In this document: one piece after another, positions 31,401-43,872 of the stretch
Numbering within the stretch: the stretch's first letter is position 1
How the letters are laid out: each line of letters opens with the position of its first letter
Source: Cyprinodon diabolis
Lineage: Eukaryota > Chordata > Actinopteri > Cyprinodontiformes > Cyprinodontidae
NCBI GenBank assembly: GCA_030533445.1
Contig: CM060080.1
Coordinates: 6,056,052 to 6,120,051, forward strand
Length of the DNA: 64,000 bases
Direction of reading: 5' to 3'
The notes under the pieces: generated by a model
What the model was told of the DNA's origin: nothing
Databases searched by the model: none
What the model saw: only the letters and a program-made list of their open reading frames with translations
Position numbers and translations under genes: made by a program

Positions 31401-32159
31401 AGATTATTTTAATAGTCGATTAATTAGCATTAATCTGATTACTGTTTCAGTCCTTAATAAAGGTGGTTAAAAAAATAGAAAATAAGAGATCTAGATGGAT
31501 GGTAAATAGTTAGATAAGGTCAGAATCCCAGTTTCTGTCACGCCATAACCAATAACTAGCACTTGACTAATGACCCACACATTTTACAGAGTTGATTTGT
31601 AAAGCGATGAATTAAAAAAAACTACTTTTTTGCCAGAGTTTCATTCAAAGCATTCAGAGGTAAACTATTAAGGTTAATTAATCAGGCTTAGCCTTGTCTA
31701 ACTACATTTAGAGAGAGTTATTTGTAAAGTGGAACTTTCAAAACAATAGAAACTCATGTATTGACTTTAGTTACAGTGACAGCATTTAGACCTGCTCTAT
31801 ATTCAAAGTCTATCCTGCATCATGAAGAGGAAAATCATTTAAAAATAAAGATAAATGCTTGAATCTGAAACTTTAGGTCAATCTAGGATATATTTAAAAC
31901 CCACATCTGTATGTACTTCACTTCTCCTTTAATAAAAGTGGACATCAAATTAAGAAGGGATGGAAAAAAGGTAAGTTGTGTGAATGTCAAGCCTAGAAAT
32001 TAGTGTTTCATATAGATATACTATAAATATTTTTAACATTAAGACCACAGCATTTATTATGCTTTATGGAAATGCTTATTAGACCAAAACAAAATAGTTG
32101 GCTTATGGAAACAAAATGATGCGGTTTCTCCTCATGTAAATATTTACAAAGTGTGGTTC

Positions 32160-32640
32160 ACATCTGCATTCAGGCAACATGACTCAAAATTTTGTAAAAC
32201 CATGTATAGAAATCTCAGCTGCAGGTATAATATTGGAAGTCGAGTGTCTATAACCATTTTTCAAGGCTTGTATTCGATTTTGAGTTAGATTTAGGTAACC
32301 TTGACTAGGCATTTTTGACACATAAACATGATTTGATCTTAACACTATATCTATGCCTATATATTTAGGGTGGTTATTGTGTTGGAAGATTAAACTCCGC
32401 CCCTTTCTCAAGTCTTTGGCAGAATTGTCTAGTATCTAGAAACATCTATCCTGTCATCAGCTCTAATCAGCCTCTATGTTTAGGGAAGCATCGCTACTCT
32501 GAAAATGTATGTTCAGAGTAATGCTTTGCGTTTTTAGGCTACATATCAATTTCAGTTTTGGCCTCATCTGACCAGGACCCGTCTTCCTCCACAAGTTTGC
32601 TGGATCACAAAAGGGAGCGTGTGCCAAACATGACCTCCAT
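32160..32640. mobile_element. Degraded non-autonomous Tc1-like transposon
   Basis: Contains TTGACTAGGCATTTTTGACACATAAAC, TTAGGGTGGTTATTGTGTTGGAAG and GGCCTCATCTGACCAGGA, which recur near 43600 in this window in part. Non-coding. Confidence 0.5.
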
Positions 32641-32849
32641 TGGCTTTCTTCCTGCTACCCTTTCATATAGATCATATTTGTGAAGCGCAGAACCAATATC
32701 TGCTCTTCAAAGAAAAATTCTCCCAAATGAGATTGGTTGAACTCAGAGATAGAGCGATACAGCGGCAGCTGGCTGATATAAGCGTATATTTTCTAGCATC
32801 AGAATTGGCTGATACATGTGTACTTTCACGATTCATTGGTGCGTTCAGC

Positions 32850-33392
32850 TAGTCTCGTGAGACCATCCTGATCTCGCGAGCTTTCAAGATTTCACTCACT
32901 AATCAGTCTGGAGACTCTCCGTTAAAGAAAATTTGGAGCAGTTCACCAAACGAACATCCAATCAGCGTTGGCTTTTAGGGGCGGGTTGAGGTGTGACGCA
33001 ACGAGAAGCGCGACAGTTCAGTCTAAAGAACATGGCGGCTTCAGCCAATGAAACTAGCGTTAGCGTGGCCATCGAGCAAGTTTTATCGGAATTACAGAGT
33101 ATTTCTTCACTGAAAGAAAAGCAAAACACTGCTCTGGAGGCTTTTCTCAGAGGAAAATATGTTTTTGCTCTTCTCCCGACTGTTTTCGGCAAGAGTTTGA
33201 TCTATCAATTGGCTCCTCTTGTCGCTCTGTTAGTACGTCATACGCTTCGTTGATCTGATTGGTTTATTTGGCCCGTCTATCACCAACATAGGCCAATCAG
33301 CTAACCAGTGTTTTCGCCCCTTCCCAAAATTACTTCAACGGAAGGTTTCCAGATGGATATGCGGAGCAAATCCATCTGGCGGAGTCAGGTTA
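32850..33392 (+). mobile_element. TIR element copy B carrying a RecQ-helicase N-terminal fragment
   Basis: Opposite orientation to copy A, 543 bp, flanked by GCGTTCAGC (32841-32849) and GCATTCAGC (33393-33401), a 9-bp duplication with one CpG-type transition. ATG at 33032 opens a 73-residue frame ending at 33253: helical N-terminus, SSLKEKQNTALEAFLRGKYVF, then LPTVFGKSLIYQLAPL. This matches the start of a RecQ helicase through motif I, but Gly of the Walker A is Val here, so it cannot be a normal ATPase. Copy A keeps that Gly but has a stop. Confidence 0.82.
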
Positions 33393-33620
33393 GCATTCAG
33401 CAGCCATGCCATGAGATTGGTGCTTGCATTGTTGCTGCCCCAATTTGCTGTCCATTATCACTGTGGTTTCTTTGATTTGTTAGTAAATTATTTCTTTTTT
33501 TTTCACATTTTTGTAACATTTTTATCATGTAAATAAAGGAGGAGGAAGCAATATCGGCTTCAACCCTCTGGGGAAAAAAAACAAAAAACATCAAGAGCAA
33601 ATATCAAGGATCGGTTAGAC

Positions 33621-33819
33621 CAGGCATCCCCAAAGGCAGTCCTCGAGGGCCGCAGTCCTGCAGGTTTTAGAGGTTTCTCTTCCAGCACAGCTGATTTACA
33701 TTGATAGCTGATTAACAGGGTTTGCTGAACTGCAATCATCAGAATCAGCTGTGCTGAAAAGAGAAACCTCTAAAACCTGCAGGACTGCGGCCCTCGAGGA
33801 CTGACTTTGGGGATGCCTG
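33621..33819. mobile_element. hAT MITE, near-perfect palindrome, copy 1
   Basis: CAGGCATCCCC to GGGGATGCCTG with an exact 8-bp duplication GGTTAGAC (33613-33620, 33820-33827). The arms carry CCTCGAGGGCCGC and CCTGCAGGTTTTAGAGG. Non-coding, 199 bp. Same family as 43873. Confidence 0.88.
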
Positions 33820-33827
33820 GGTTAGAC

Positions 33828-36515
33828 TAATGTCAAAAGAATTTGTATCTACATTGGCCTTGAAAATACCTGCATCAGTAGATCTCTTCTTTTCTCCCTA
33901 ATCTGACCCAACATAAGACATCAAGGTTTGAAATTTTACTGTAACAAAATCTGAAGAAAAGTAAGTTTGTAAGGCTGTGTTACACAATTTGTTTTTACTA
34001 AATAAAACAAAGAGCTCAGTTTCTCTCATTGAAAAAAAAAATCCTCCCATTTCTAGTTTTGCAGCTGGCAGATTAATCTTCATTTGTGTAATGTTATCAT
34101 AGTAATAGAAGCATCCTTCTTTGTGTCGAAGCAGTGGATACAGAGCAGTGAGGGAAATGTGTGCATGCAGCTCATGCGTAGTTTCATGGAATCAGATTTA
34201 TGGGACCCATCATAAAGCAAGGAGGGTTAATGGGGGTCATGTGGAGCTCTGCTAAACAAACCGCAGCAACCACTTTTATCGGTAAATGTAAATTCACATC
34301 CACATGCAGAGGAGGTGCCTTCTAAATGTACGGGTGATGATGGATTCAACTGGATTCCTGTAAAGTGATTTGACTTAAAAAGTTGTTATGTTAATCATGT
34401 GAAAACAGCTTTTATCTATATGTGCATGCAGGTATGCTTCTATAATGGAAGGGCTAAAATCAGCTGGGTTTACACAAGATTGGAGGCTCACCTTGCGCTT
34501 GTGATGTTCAGGTCTCACAGTATTCTTAAAAGGAGGAATGAAAACACAGACACAGCTTTACTTGTTGGTTTTGGGGGAACTTTTTTCCACCTTTTTATAT
34601 AAACAAAGCCTTCGCTGTAGGTCTGCGGCTCATTTTAAATCAGTTAAACTGATTTCAAATCAGCCAGCAGCCAAACATCTTTACAGAGGAAACTTAAGTG
34701 GACCAACCTCCTATCGTCTTAGCCTCGCATACGGTCATTAGAGAGAGAGCAGGCCTGTTGGGTCCTGTGTGGGAGTTTTTGGGACAGGAGAAAAGAAGAG
34801 CAGACGGCTGCTGCTGCCACACTGATGACTACAGTCCAATAATGTGCTGCTAATTGTAGGAGGCTGTCCAACATGTGACCCACATAGACAATGCCGGAGG
34901 CAGTTATAAATCTCTGCTGCTCAGCTTCCATCAGGCACAAGCAGAAATAACAAACTATTTTTGATGAGGCACAAATTCCTAAGACCGCTGACGTCGTCAG
35001 ACTCAAATGAACCAGTCTTCTATCCTGACTTTAAAAAGTATTTTGTAACTTGTTGATTTAAACAAAAAGAATAATGCAAAAAAAAAAACTATACAAAGAA
35101 AACTTTAAAACTAAAGTTAGAATATAATGTCCTACAGTTTTCTTCCGTCTCCTAGAAAACCCTAATGTTCGGCTCCTTTTATGAACAGAAACCTCAGTTT
35201 CTTTCAGATCTAGGGGTGCACATGTTAGAATATAACGAACGCAATCTGCATCTAAAGTTAATTAAATCAAACTTGCACACACAGAACAGATCCCACACTG
35301 TCATAGGTCATTAAATTGAGATGAATTTGTTTTAACATACTCCATGCTGCTTCCTTCAGAATTAGAAGTGAAATGAGCAGGTGCTGCTATTTATACGCAT
35401 CGACTCGCAGATCATTAGCAAGTCAACTGGTGTTGGAGCTCCAAAAAACACCTAAATTTGCAAGATGCATCTAAATAGTTGATTTGGAATGCTTAATTTG
35501 GACATAATAGGCCAAAGTTAAGATAGTTATGAGCACAAAGACCGACAGGTAGGCATGGAGATGGAAAGCTGATGATTTGGTCTTTTTTTCCCAGACACGG
35601 GACATGAGTCCTATAGGAATATCTCTGCATAGATAAACAGTTTATAAACAAATCTGAGGCCAGATCTGACCACTGAAGTTTGTCCCAAACTTGGTCATCA
35701 GTGGGACAAAGATGTCAAACACAGACAGCAATCTATAACAGCACAGCATAAAAAAACTAAATCAAAGTGCTTCAACAACCCAGTAAAAGTCTGGGCATTA
35801 AGCTGATTAAAAAAAGAAGTGCAGGAAGCATGTTTGGAGAGAAAAGTAGACCAACATTTCCCAACATTAATGTGAGAAACTGACAAAGACAAACAGGGAA
35901 TGACTGAGGAGAGATTTTGCTGTGCTTATGGAAGATGTTGGACCATAGGATGAACCAATTTGATGAATTGGTTATATTGGTCTCATATTTGTTTAATTCA
36001 TAATGACATGGTGGAATCTGTTGTTAGAACAAGCTTAGATTTAAATATCATTTTAAACATATTTCTAACAAATGTTTAAAATCATCAAACCCCAGAACTT
36101 AAAGATGGTACTCTTTTTTTTCCCAAGCAGGCATTTATAAAATCATCTCATTATGATCTGATCTAAACTAATATATAATGATATAATATGATAAACATTA
36201 TATGAATTAATCACTTGTATGATATTTATAGTGTTTAATTACAGATTACTTCCTCACCCCTTTTGCTTACAGATCTTACAGTTTTTCTCCCCATGGAGTA
36301 AAACTAAGATCCTTCAGACATATTCCAACAATTGATTAAAAATTATCTTTAAATTGCTTTTTCTGTTTTGGATTATAACAGAAAAAAAAGATCTTAAGTG
36401 AACTGGTAGCCCTGCTCTGTTGACAGAAGTTTCTTCACTCTGCGCAGTTTTCTAAGAGTTGCATCCTGCTGTAAACCGTGAGCTGAATGGGAAAACATAT
36501 GGCTACAGGGCAGAC
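33828..36515. other. stac intron 1, right end
   Basis: No exon or well-bounded repeat recognised. Ordinary AT-rich intronic DNA. Confidence 0.5.
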
Positions 36516-36629
36516 CTTGGTTTCCTGCTGGCTGGCGCTCATCGTCGGGGATTTTGGAGCCTCATCCTGGTCCCATTCGTCCTCTTTGCCTCCGCTGTCG
36601 TCCTGGACTGCGTTAACCGGCGGAATCAT
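36516..36629 (-). CDS. stac: stac exon 1: start codon and N-terminus
   Basis: Thirty-eight codons from ATG at 36629, starting MIPPVNAVQD, continuing with an acidic stretch and ending APKSPTMSASQQETK at a GT donor (AAG followed by GTCTGC). The start fits the MIPP opening of STAC1 and the end fits the short Ser/Gln segment that precedes LQ-LKRSLSF. It joins exon 2 in phase 0. STAC adaptors bind L-type CaV1 channels and slow their calcium-dependent inactivation; the channel-binding SH3 domains would be encoded left of the window. Confidence 0.88.
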
Positions 36630-36925
36630 CCTCTCCTTCTGCGCTCTGATTGAAAAAGCTGGTTTCCACTCCCCCAGCCTAAAACAGTCACAGCGAGCCT
36701 GAGATCCGCGCAAAAGTCACCCGAACAAAAGAGGCCAAGATCCGGGAGGAAAAGGTCAGAAGAGTTAAACACGGGAAAGCGCTGGATGCTTAATTTAAAC
36801 CCCGAACTAAACTGCGTCTCTCTCCCGCTCCAGACTGTCGTGCGTAAACCTCCCGGACGTCTCCAAGAACACGCTGTGCGCCTCGCGCCGCCTGCTCAGG
36901 CGGTTTTAAAGGAAGACAGGACTAA
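36630..36925 (-). promoter_or_regulatory. stac 5' UTR and putative promoter
   Basis: CpG-richer than its surroundings. On the minus strand CCTTTAAAACCGCC at 36899-36912 is a TATA-like element about 270 bases upstream of the ATG, followed by a GC-rich stretch (36875-36898) where transcription could begin. No mapped start exists here. Confidence 0.45.
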
Positions 36926-37144
36926 GAAGGAGGAGAAACACAACATCGTCATTGCGTGTTGTCAAAATGTAGACTGCTGAGGCAAAACGCCCACAGATAC
37001 AAGCTTTATAAGTCCACTCCACAAGGCTCTTTTGTGGAAACATACACATCACTTATAATGACACATCTGTTTGGTCAAGGAGGTAAACTGTCAATCAATG
37101 CAGACCTGATGTTCTTCTGCTTTGCTCATTTCTTTCCCTTTGGA

Positions 37145-37412
37145 AAGCCCAGCATATGGCCACTCACACTGAGCCTGGTTCCTGCTAAAGGTTTCTTCTT
37201 GTTAAAAAGGAGTTTTTCCTCTCCACTGTCACTGCAAACATCCTTAGTGTGAGGGTTCGATGAAGAGTCAATGAGTCGATGCAATCAACTGGTTTTCCTT
37301 AAATAGAAAATTTTATCACTTTGACTGTATGATCTGGTGAACTGTGAAGTGCCTTGAGATGACGTGTGTTGTGAATTGGCGTTATAGTAATAAACTAAAT
37401 TGAATCTAATTG
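37145..37412 (+). repeat. LINE-like 3' tail, copy 1
   Basis: CTCACACTGAGCCTGGTTCCTGC, AGGAGTTTTTCCTCTCCACTGTC, CAATCAACTGGTTTTCC and GAATTGGCGTTATAGTAATAAACTAAATTGAA. The GCGCTATA-AATAAA-TTGAATTGAA tail recurs at 52880, 53500 and 58080, consistent with 3' ends of one fish LINE or LINE-mobilised family. Confidence 0.65.
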
Positions 37413-37651
37413 AAAAACTAAACTGATGGTACTACAATTTACCCTGGTCTGGTGAAATGTAAAAGTAGTAATAACCTATCCATATAGTTGAGCTTGAGCT
37501 TGGTAAACTATGAATAGTCAAAAGCAAAACAACACAACTTTTGTAGTATTCCCAGAAAGCTGTTGAGTTCAGTATTTTGTTTTTATTGTTTGCTTTATTT
37601 TGAAATAATGCTTTGGTCATAAATCATGTTCTGGCTGTTTATCATGTAGAG

Positions 37652-37976
37652 CAGGGGTCACCAACCTTTTTAAGGCTGAGGGCCACTTCAAGTGCACCGA
37701 GATGTAGGAAGGGCGACCATTACTGACCCATGAGCTGCAAGGGTTAGCGTTAGCCTAAACGTTGTTCATTATCAACATATTTTTATTGTTTCTGTTAATT
37801 TCTAAGTTTATTTAGACATTGTCATTTTGAAATCTCTATAAATGATTAAAAAGAAGAGCAACAGAATAAGATTTCAAACTTAGCCCACTGGTGGGTTGTT
37901 CTTTATTTAGAAGACTCTGAGGGCCCCCCATGTGGTCCTTGAGGGCACCTTGGTGCCCACGGGCACCGCGTTGGTA
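37652..37976. mobile_element. hAT-like MITE with damaged right end
   Basis: Left end CAGGGGTCACCAACCTTTTTAAGG and right interior GGGCACCGCGTTGG are the hallmark ends of a common hAT MITE. The final bases are missing; GTAGAG flanks both sides. Confidence 0.55.
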
Positions 37977-38369
37977 GAGTAAAGTAGGATGAACTTCACA
38001 ATCCTACGACTGGATAGGTGTGATGGTCACCGTATTGATGCGTCACACTGCTTCCCTCCAGGCTCCTTTGTGATGCAATGTCCTTGAAGTTATCTTGCAG
38101 GACGAAGGAGGAAGGTGTCAGACTGCAGCCTCCTCACTCCGGTAGGACTGCAAACACCAACACAGCGTTCACTGTCAGTATAGCTGGTTTTACAGCTTAT
38201 CCAGTATCTGAGGGTGAAGTGTTATAGAAAGCAATCAGTATTGTTCTATGTGGAGACAAGTAAGAAGGCAAAGGATGGGACTTGAAATGACAAATGATTC
38301 TGATAACTATATGTTCTGGGATGGTTACTGTTTTTTTCATTGGTTAAAAGAGTAATAACAAATGCAGTA

Positions 38370-38700
38370 GTTTGAAGCTGTTCTTAGAAGGTCTCAGAGG
38401 TTAGTTAGAGAATATTAGTGAACAAACAGCATCATGGAGACAAAGGAACACAGCATAAGTGTCTATGGGTTCTAAAGCTTTGATCATCTCCTAAAATTTA
38501 CCTCTGTCCATTATATGAACATGAAAAGAGGAAGGCACAACTGCAGACCTACCAAGACCTTAACATTGCCAGAAGTAAAGCAACATCATGAAATTAGTGA
38601 CACCGACACCAGGCAGTCTCAGTGAAGGCAAGTGTGTTTTTTGCCAAATTGGAAGAAAACAATGAATATTTCATAAAAAAAATGAATTCCCCATAATGCT
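38370..38700. repeat. Degraded DNA-transposon relic
   Basis: AAGGTCTCAGAGGTTAGTTAGAGAATATTAGTGAACAAACAGCATCATGGAG belongs to the same non-autonomous family as fragments near 43600 and 52100. Non-coding. Confidence 0.4.
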
Positions 38701-39284
38701 AAAGCCAATATGTCATTATTTATGCCTATAATTGACATTGGGAGGTTTAGAAAGCAGGATATTTGACAGAGAAACCTGTTGATGGATGGAGCTACTTAGT
38801 AATCATGGATGAACAAATTTTAGGGGCTGCAATGACGCTAGATGGCCCAGTCAAAGTCCAGAACTAATTCCAATTCAGAAACTTTAATTAGATGGAGGCT
38901 ATCCATCCAAACTGACTGTGACGACTCTAAACAGAAGACCCAGTATTCAAGGCAAGACAGACAATGGGAAAATTCAAAAAGCATCTATTAGAACTGTGAT
39001 CTATAATCTAGAACTATAATCAAAGTAGCAACGTTTAGGGCGTCTATTACAGGAAACTGTGGTTTAACAGTTCAGCCCGTGTCCTAAGAACCAGGTAGGA
39101 TCCAGCCATGGGCTGCCAACAAGATGCGGTGGGTGCCGCGCAGAGTCTCACAGATGCAGCAGTCCCAGAGAAAAGAGAACCAGTGGGACTCTGAGGCAAG
39201 GTCAGGCAAACAGATTAGAACATAAACAGGTGGGTTCAGAGGTCCAGGGGTCAAAAGACAGTTCAGACAATCCGTTCAGACAGG

Positions 39285-39460
39285 AAAAGGCAGGCTCAGT
39301 GGTTGAGAGGCAGAACAGGTCAGGATCAGATAATCAGAAACACTGAGGTAAGCTAAAAACACTCTCAACACTGAGATCAGACAGGAACAGGGATCAATAA
39401 AGTCAATCAATCAACAGGCAGGCTTTGTGGTTGAGAGGCAGAACAGGTCTGGATCCAAGC
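39285..39460 (+). repeat. Two-unit imperfect tandem repeat
   Basis: GCAGGCTCAGTGGTTGAGAGGCAGAACAGGTCAGGATC (about 39290) recurs as GCAGGCTTTGTGGTTGAGAGGCAGAACAGGTCTGGATC (about 39418), a period of about 128 bases. Confidence 0.6.
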
Positions 39461-40505
39461 ACATTAAATAGAAGCAGAAGCAGGTGGATCATATGAGCAG
39501 TGATGAGAAACCGGGCAGGGTTAGACAGGTGAATGGAATTATAGTGAGTGTCAACTGAATGAAGGTTTTAGTTTTTCAGAGCTGTCAGAGACTTAACCCG
39601 AAAACACTCTCACATGAGAGTAAACATCAACTTCTCTCATACAAAGTACTGAGACCACTTCATAGTCATATGGCCCTTTGTGTTGGTCTTATTTAAAGTT
39701 TGTGGTTGCAACAGTGAAATATGGGAAAATTTCAAGAGTGACCTTTGGTTTTGCAGGAAATCATCACAGTTAACTGAAGCATTTTATTTTTTCTACATAT
39801 CAGAGTCCAGGTGTTTTTTGATGGAGATAAGAAAGTAAGTTCTCTCCATGCTGAGAAAACACAAATGATCAAAGGTCTCATGATAATCCCACCATCTGGA
39901 GATGAGTTAAAAACTCCCAGAGTCAAGTTATTCACCCTCAGCTGCTGGACGTCACAGTGGAAAAGGACGTTAAGAGACTGAAGAGAGGAAGATGGAGTGA
40001 TGAGGGTGGATGGGACAGAGGACTGTAGTTATGGGGGTTAATTACCCAAAATGAAAGGTTTCATTTAGGCAGCGAGATGAGCCAAGTCGTGTCATTTCAT
40101 GCCTCATGTCTGCTGGGTATTCATTTGAGGGGTTTTTTCTACCCAGTATTGTCTATATCATTGTGCTTCCTAATAAAACATGACAGGTTCACCGTCCATC
40201 TAAGCACATAGCTATTTTGTAGAAATCATTTATTGGTGTTACTCTTAATTCAGTTTTAGTTTCTTTTGTAGTTTTTTTTTTTTTTTACATCTTTATATCC
40301 TTATTTTACTTGTTCAGGTATTTTATTTGCATCAATTAAAACTTCAGCATTATTCCACTGTCTTTAATCAAATCCAATTGGAATTTTCCTGTTTCAGCAC
40401 ATTACGTATTATTAAAATGGTTAACATGCAGTAATTCCCAGAGAAATGACAGAAATGAAGCCTTTAATTGTCTTTTACTTTTCTTATATAGTTTCATTAG
40501 TTTTT

Positions 40506-40786
40506 TACGGAAGAGGATTAGGGCCAGTGGGGGGGGGGTTAACTGATTTTTACATTTTATTTCAGTTTAGAGTTCTGACTTTTTTCTCAGAATTCTGACT
40601 GTAATCTCAGAATTCTGACTGAATTCTGACAATAAAAAACTCAGAATTCTGAGATTACAGTCAGAATTCTGAGAAAAAAGTCAGAATTCTGAGATTAAAA
40701 TCTGACTCTTTTCCCATACTATACTGAAATAAAATAAATAAATCAGTTAACTTTTTTTTTTCCAGTGTCCCTAATCCTCTTCCGTA
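40506..40786. mobile_element. MITE with internal TCAGAATTCTGA array
   Basis: Ends TACGGAAGAGGATTAGGG and CCCTAATCCTCTTCCGTA are exact inverted repeats of 18 bases. GTTTTT flanks both sides (40500-40505, 40787-40792), a possible 6-bp duplication in low-complexity DNA. The centre is built of about eight CAGAATTCTGA units in alternating order, so the whole 281 bp can fold back. Confidence 0.8.
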
Positions 40787-42439
40787 GTTTTTAAATAAAT
40801 TGTCCTCTGAAAAAAATATATATAACATTAGCTTCCTGGAAGTTTGGCGGATTCTGGCTCAAAATCCCTAAATTTTGAGCCCAAAGAAAAAAAAATGTAA
40901 ATGTAAGAATATTGGCTCAAAGGGATTTTTGTTTTGGTCAAAAAGGCTAATGGTGAGTCCAGGCAAGCTTTAAGAAAGACTGCATCTGTGAACTGTATTC
41001 AATGTGATTGTTTGGTATATTTTCTTTTTCTTAAATAAAATATCTAATAAGTTGGCAGTTTTACGAAGCCTTAAGTTTGGATTATGTTTTTATCTCATCA
41101 AATTACTACAGAGACTGCAGTTTTTTAGCTCAGACATAAATGATTAGCCTGTCTTTATGCGAAGGGAAGGTTTGGAGGAAGTTTCCCAAAAGGCCAATAA
41201 AGTATATTTTTATCCTTTTCATATTTGGCAATGAAAGATATTTATGATTTGTTTGGATGATTCTGACTGCTTTGAAAACTGATGAATGTCTCATGTTTCA
41301 TGCTGGTTTTTCACCACTCTATAGAGCAACATGACATTGATAATTGACACGATTGCAGGCACTAAAAACAATTTTTTCTTTTCAAAGAAATTACATTATA
41401 ATCCAGCTGTTTATAATTTTCACTTAGATGACTTGGAAAAAAAATGTTTTCTTGCTCTTCCAGTGGCCTAACTCTACATCTTGCCTGTTTCTGGTGGGAT
41501 TTCTGCTCCTGTGGGAAACCGAACATGTCACTGAACTATTCTCGGATGGCTCCTCTGGCTCATGTTTCCATCAGTTTCAGGTGCCAAGAAGACCTTTTAT
41601 GTCATCAGCAATAGGCCGCTCAGAGCCTCAATGCAGAGATGATCAATCTTTAAACTGGCATCTTTAAAAGGTGCTTCACCTATCCCAAATCAACAGGCAT
41701 GGGATTCCCTAGTTGTTAAAATATTGGTTAAATTATTTTTTTTTTTTAACAAAGAAACAGGAAACAGGAGCAAATTTGTTTAGGTTTATAGGCAAAAATA
41801 TTTTGAACCCATTGTTTGATACTATATTTAAAAAACAAAAGGTCACTTAAACAAATGTCATCTAAAAGTGAACGTCAGGGTAATCTCTTTATCCAGAGTT
41901 CAAAGCTAAAGGTGATCGTGATAACCTGAAAATACACCATCACACACATCTCACCCAGTATGTCTTACAGTAATAGATTAGGGCAAACAGATTCCCAGAG
42001 AACCAGGGCTAATTAGCTGACTTATTATGAGCCACCTCTGGAACAGTCTCTGCAGAATATAACAAAGTAATGAGGGAGGCATGAATATAGAATACATATA
42101 TGAGTGTGTGTCAGGGCATAACTGAGCGGATTAGTCAGAGAAGGATTTTACTCTCAAAAAAATCCTGTAAAAAGTGCATGAAGATAACAATAAAGTACAG
42201 ATAAATGGGTTATTACTCTATTTCAATTTGAAAAACTCACCCGGAGAGAAATGACAGAAGAAATTTATTTATACAATTATTTGGTCTTTAGCGCTCAGAC
42301 CTGGGCAGGAAACATAGCACTGAATTTTGATAGATATGCATGAACAGGAGTAAAGAACAGGGCTGTTTCCCCCCAGGCCTGAAACTGGTGATGGAGTGGA
42401 GATAGAGGAAGTTGGTCAGTCTGTAGACTGCTGGTTGGA

Positions 42440-42660
42440 GAGACGGTCTGCTGAGCTTTATGGGGAGATCCAGTGGATTGCGTGAGCTGATACTAGAGCT
42501 TCACTCAGGGACCTGGAAGATGGAAGTCCAGTTTGGATAACACAGGTTGAGAGAACCTGTCCATGATGGGCAAGCATGAGGCGACAGTGGACAGGAAAAA
42601 CTCCCCTGGCAAAACCAGGCTCAACATGGCGGTCTTCTGCCGGACCGGTTGAAATGTGAT
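42440..42660 (-). repeat. LINE-like 3' tail, minus-strand fragment
   Basis: GGCGACAGTGGACAGGAAAAACTCCCCT is the complement of the tail family core seen at 37200 and 52920. Confidence 0.5.
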
Positions 42661-43439
42661 GGAATGACACTCTGATGAAGTTTTAGCTACGATGGTGGAG
42701 GAAGGGCTGGAGGGGGGTTGAAACGGGGGTCATCTGAATGAAGTCACACGCCGCAACCATCGCCAGCACACCAGGTAGCAGACGAGTTATGGATCTGAGG
42801 CCTCTTAAGATGAACTTTGGATGCTGATTGGCTTTCGTGGAGGTGTGGTTCAAAGCTGATTGGCCGTGTCGTAGGTGGATGTAGACGAATAATTAGATTA
42901 TACAGTTGAATTTCCGCCTAGGCTCCATTAAACATTTAACTCTTGAAACATGCTGATAAAAACTGGAGCTCCCTGAGTTCATTTTTTTCTGTAGATAAAA
43001 TTGGTTTTGGTATTTTAATGTACAAAGCTTTAGTCATTATAACTGCTTTATAATTTTTCTCCCCAAAAGAGGCTTTCATGGAGCTATTCTGGAGTGTCAG
43101 AAATATTAACAGTGTGTCTTTTGCAACTTGCAGGCTGAGGGTTCTGCTTATTAAATTGAAGTTCTTCCTCCAGATTCGTAAGAAAAGATTTTCCAGCCTG
43201 GTTGAAGAGTATCTTAGGCCTATTGCTTTGATGATTTGTTTTAAACAGTTTGTTGTGGGAGTCCAGGGGGAGGGTCACCAAAAATGGTGCCAAGATGGAG
43301 AAAAAAATATTACAACATAGTCTCTGCACCTGTAAGCGTAAAGTTGTTGTGAGTGATAAGTGTATGAAACTATTATATAATTTACAAAAAATATAACATA
43401 ACATTTGTAATAGAAAATTAAAAGAACAAACTGATTAGC

Positions 43440-43720
43440 CTACCTTAATTTGTTGAACCTCCTTTCAATGCAATGAGCTTCATACACCTGAATTAGATTT
43501 GACCATCCTTCTTTAGGAAGAGAATGATTTCATCCAAATGGAAAAAGAGCAGCTGTAAAAACCAGTTCTCCAGTCTTGGCACAGATTTGCCGTTGGATTT
43601 AGGTCTGGACTTTGACTAGGCAATTTCTTAACATAAACATGCTTTAATCTAGTCCATCAAATTATAGCTCTGACTGTTTGTTTAGCTCTTTTATTGCAGG
43701 ATTGCTCTGAAAGTAAAGCT
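43440..43720. mobile_element. Degraded non-autonomous Tc1-like transposon
   Basis: GGATTTAGGTCTGGACTTTGACTAGGCAATTTC and AACATGCTTTAATCTAGTCCA match the family at 32160-32640. Non-coding. Confidence 0.5.
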
Positions 43721-43872
43721 CTTATGCAAGCAACAACTACGGACATCAGAAGTAGGTTTTACAATTTTTACAATGCAAAAAAAGGCCTTATTGGTGATGA
43801 GGAGGACATAGTTTCAGGAACAGGTAAGATTTGTGTATGGTGAAGATTTAGAGAAACTTTGACACATTAGAG

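Larger units (their letters stand above)
13245..36629 (-). other. stac: stac gene, 5' part (exons 1-3 and introns 1-2)
   Basis: Three exons on the minus strand splice with matching phases into the N-terminus and C1 zinc finger of a STAC-family adaptor. Intron 1 is 15.3 kb (21210-36515, phase 0) and intron 2 is 7.5 kb (13346-20875, phase 1). The SH3-domain exons would lie left of the window. Paralog choice is stac (STAC1) because the protein starts MIPP and has the CDVCNHMIVG C1 sequence; STAC2 and STAC3 differ in both. Confidence 0.9.

Noticed and set aside
32962..33192. Minus-strand ORF over element copy B
   Set aside because: Antisense of the RecQ-like fragment on the plus strand.
39285..39460. 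Possible CRISPR-like or satellite array
   Set aside because: Only two imperfect units with a 128-base period in a vertebrate genome; an ordinary tandem duplication.
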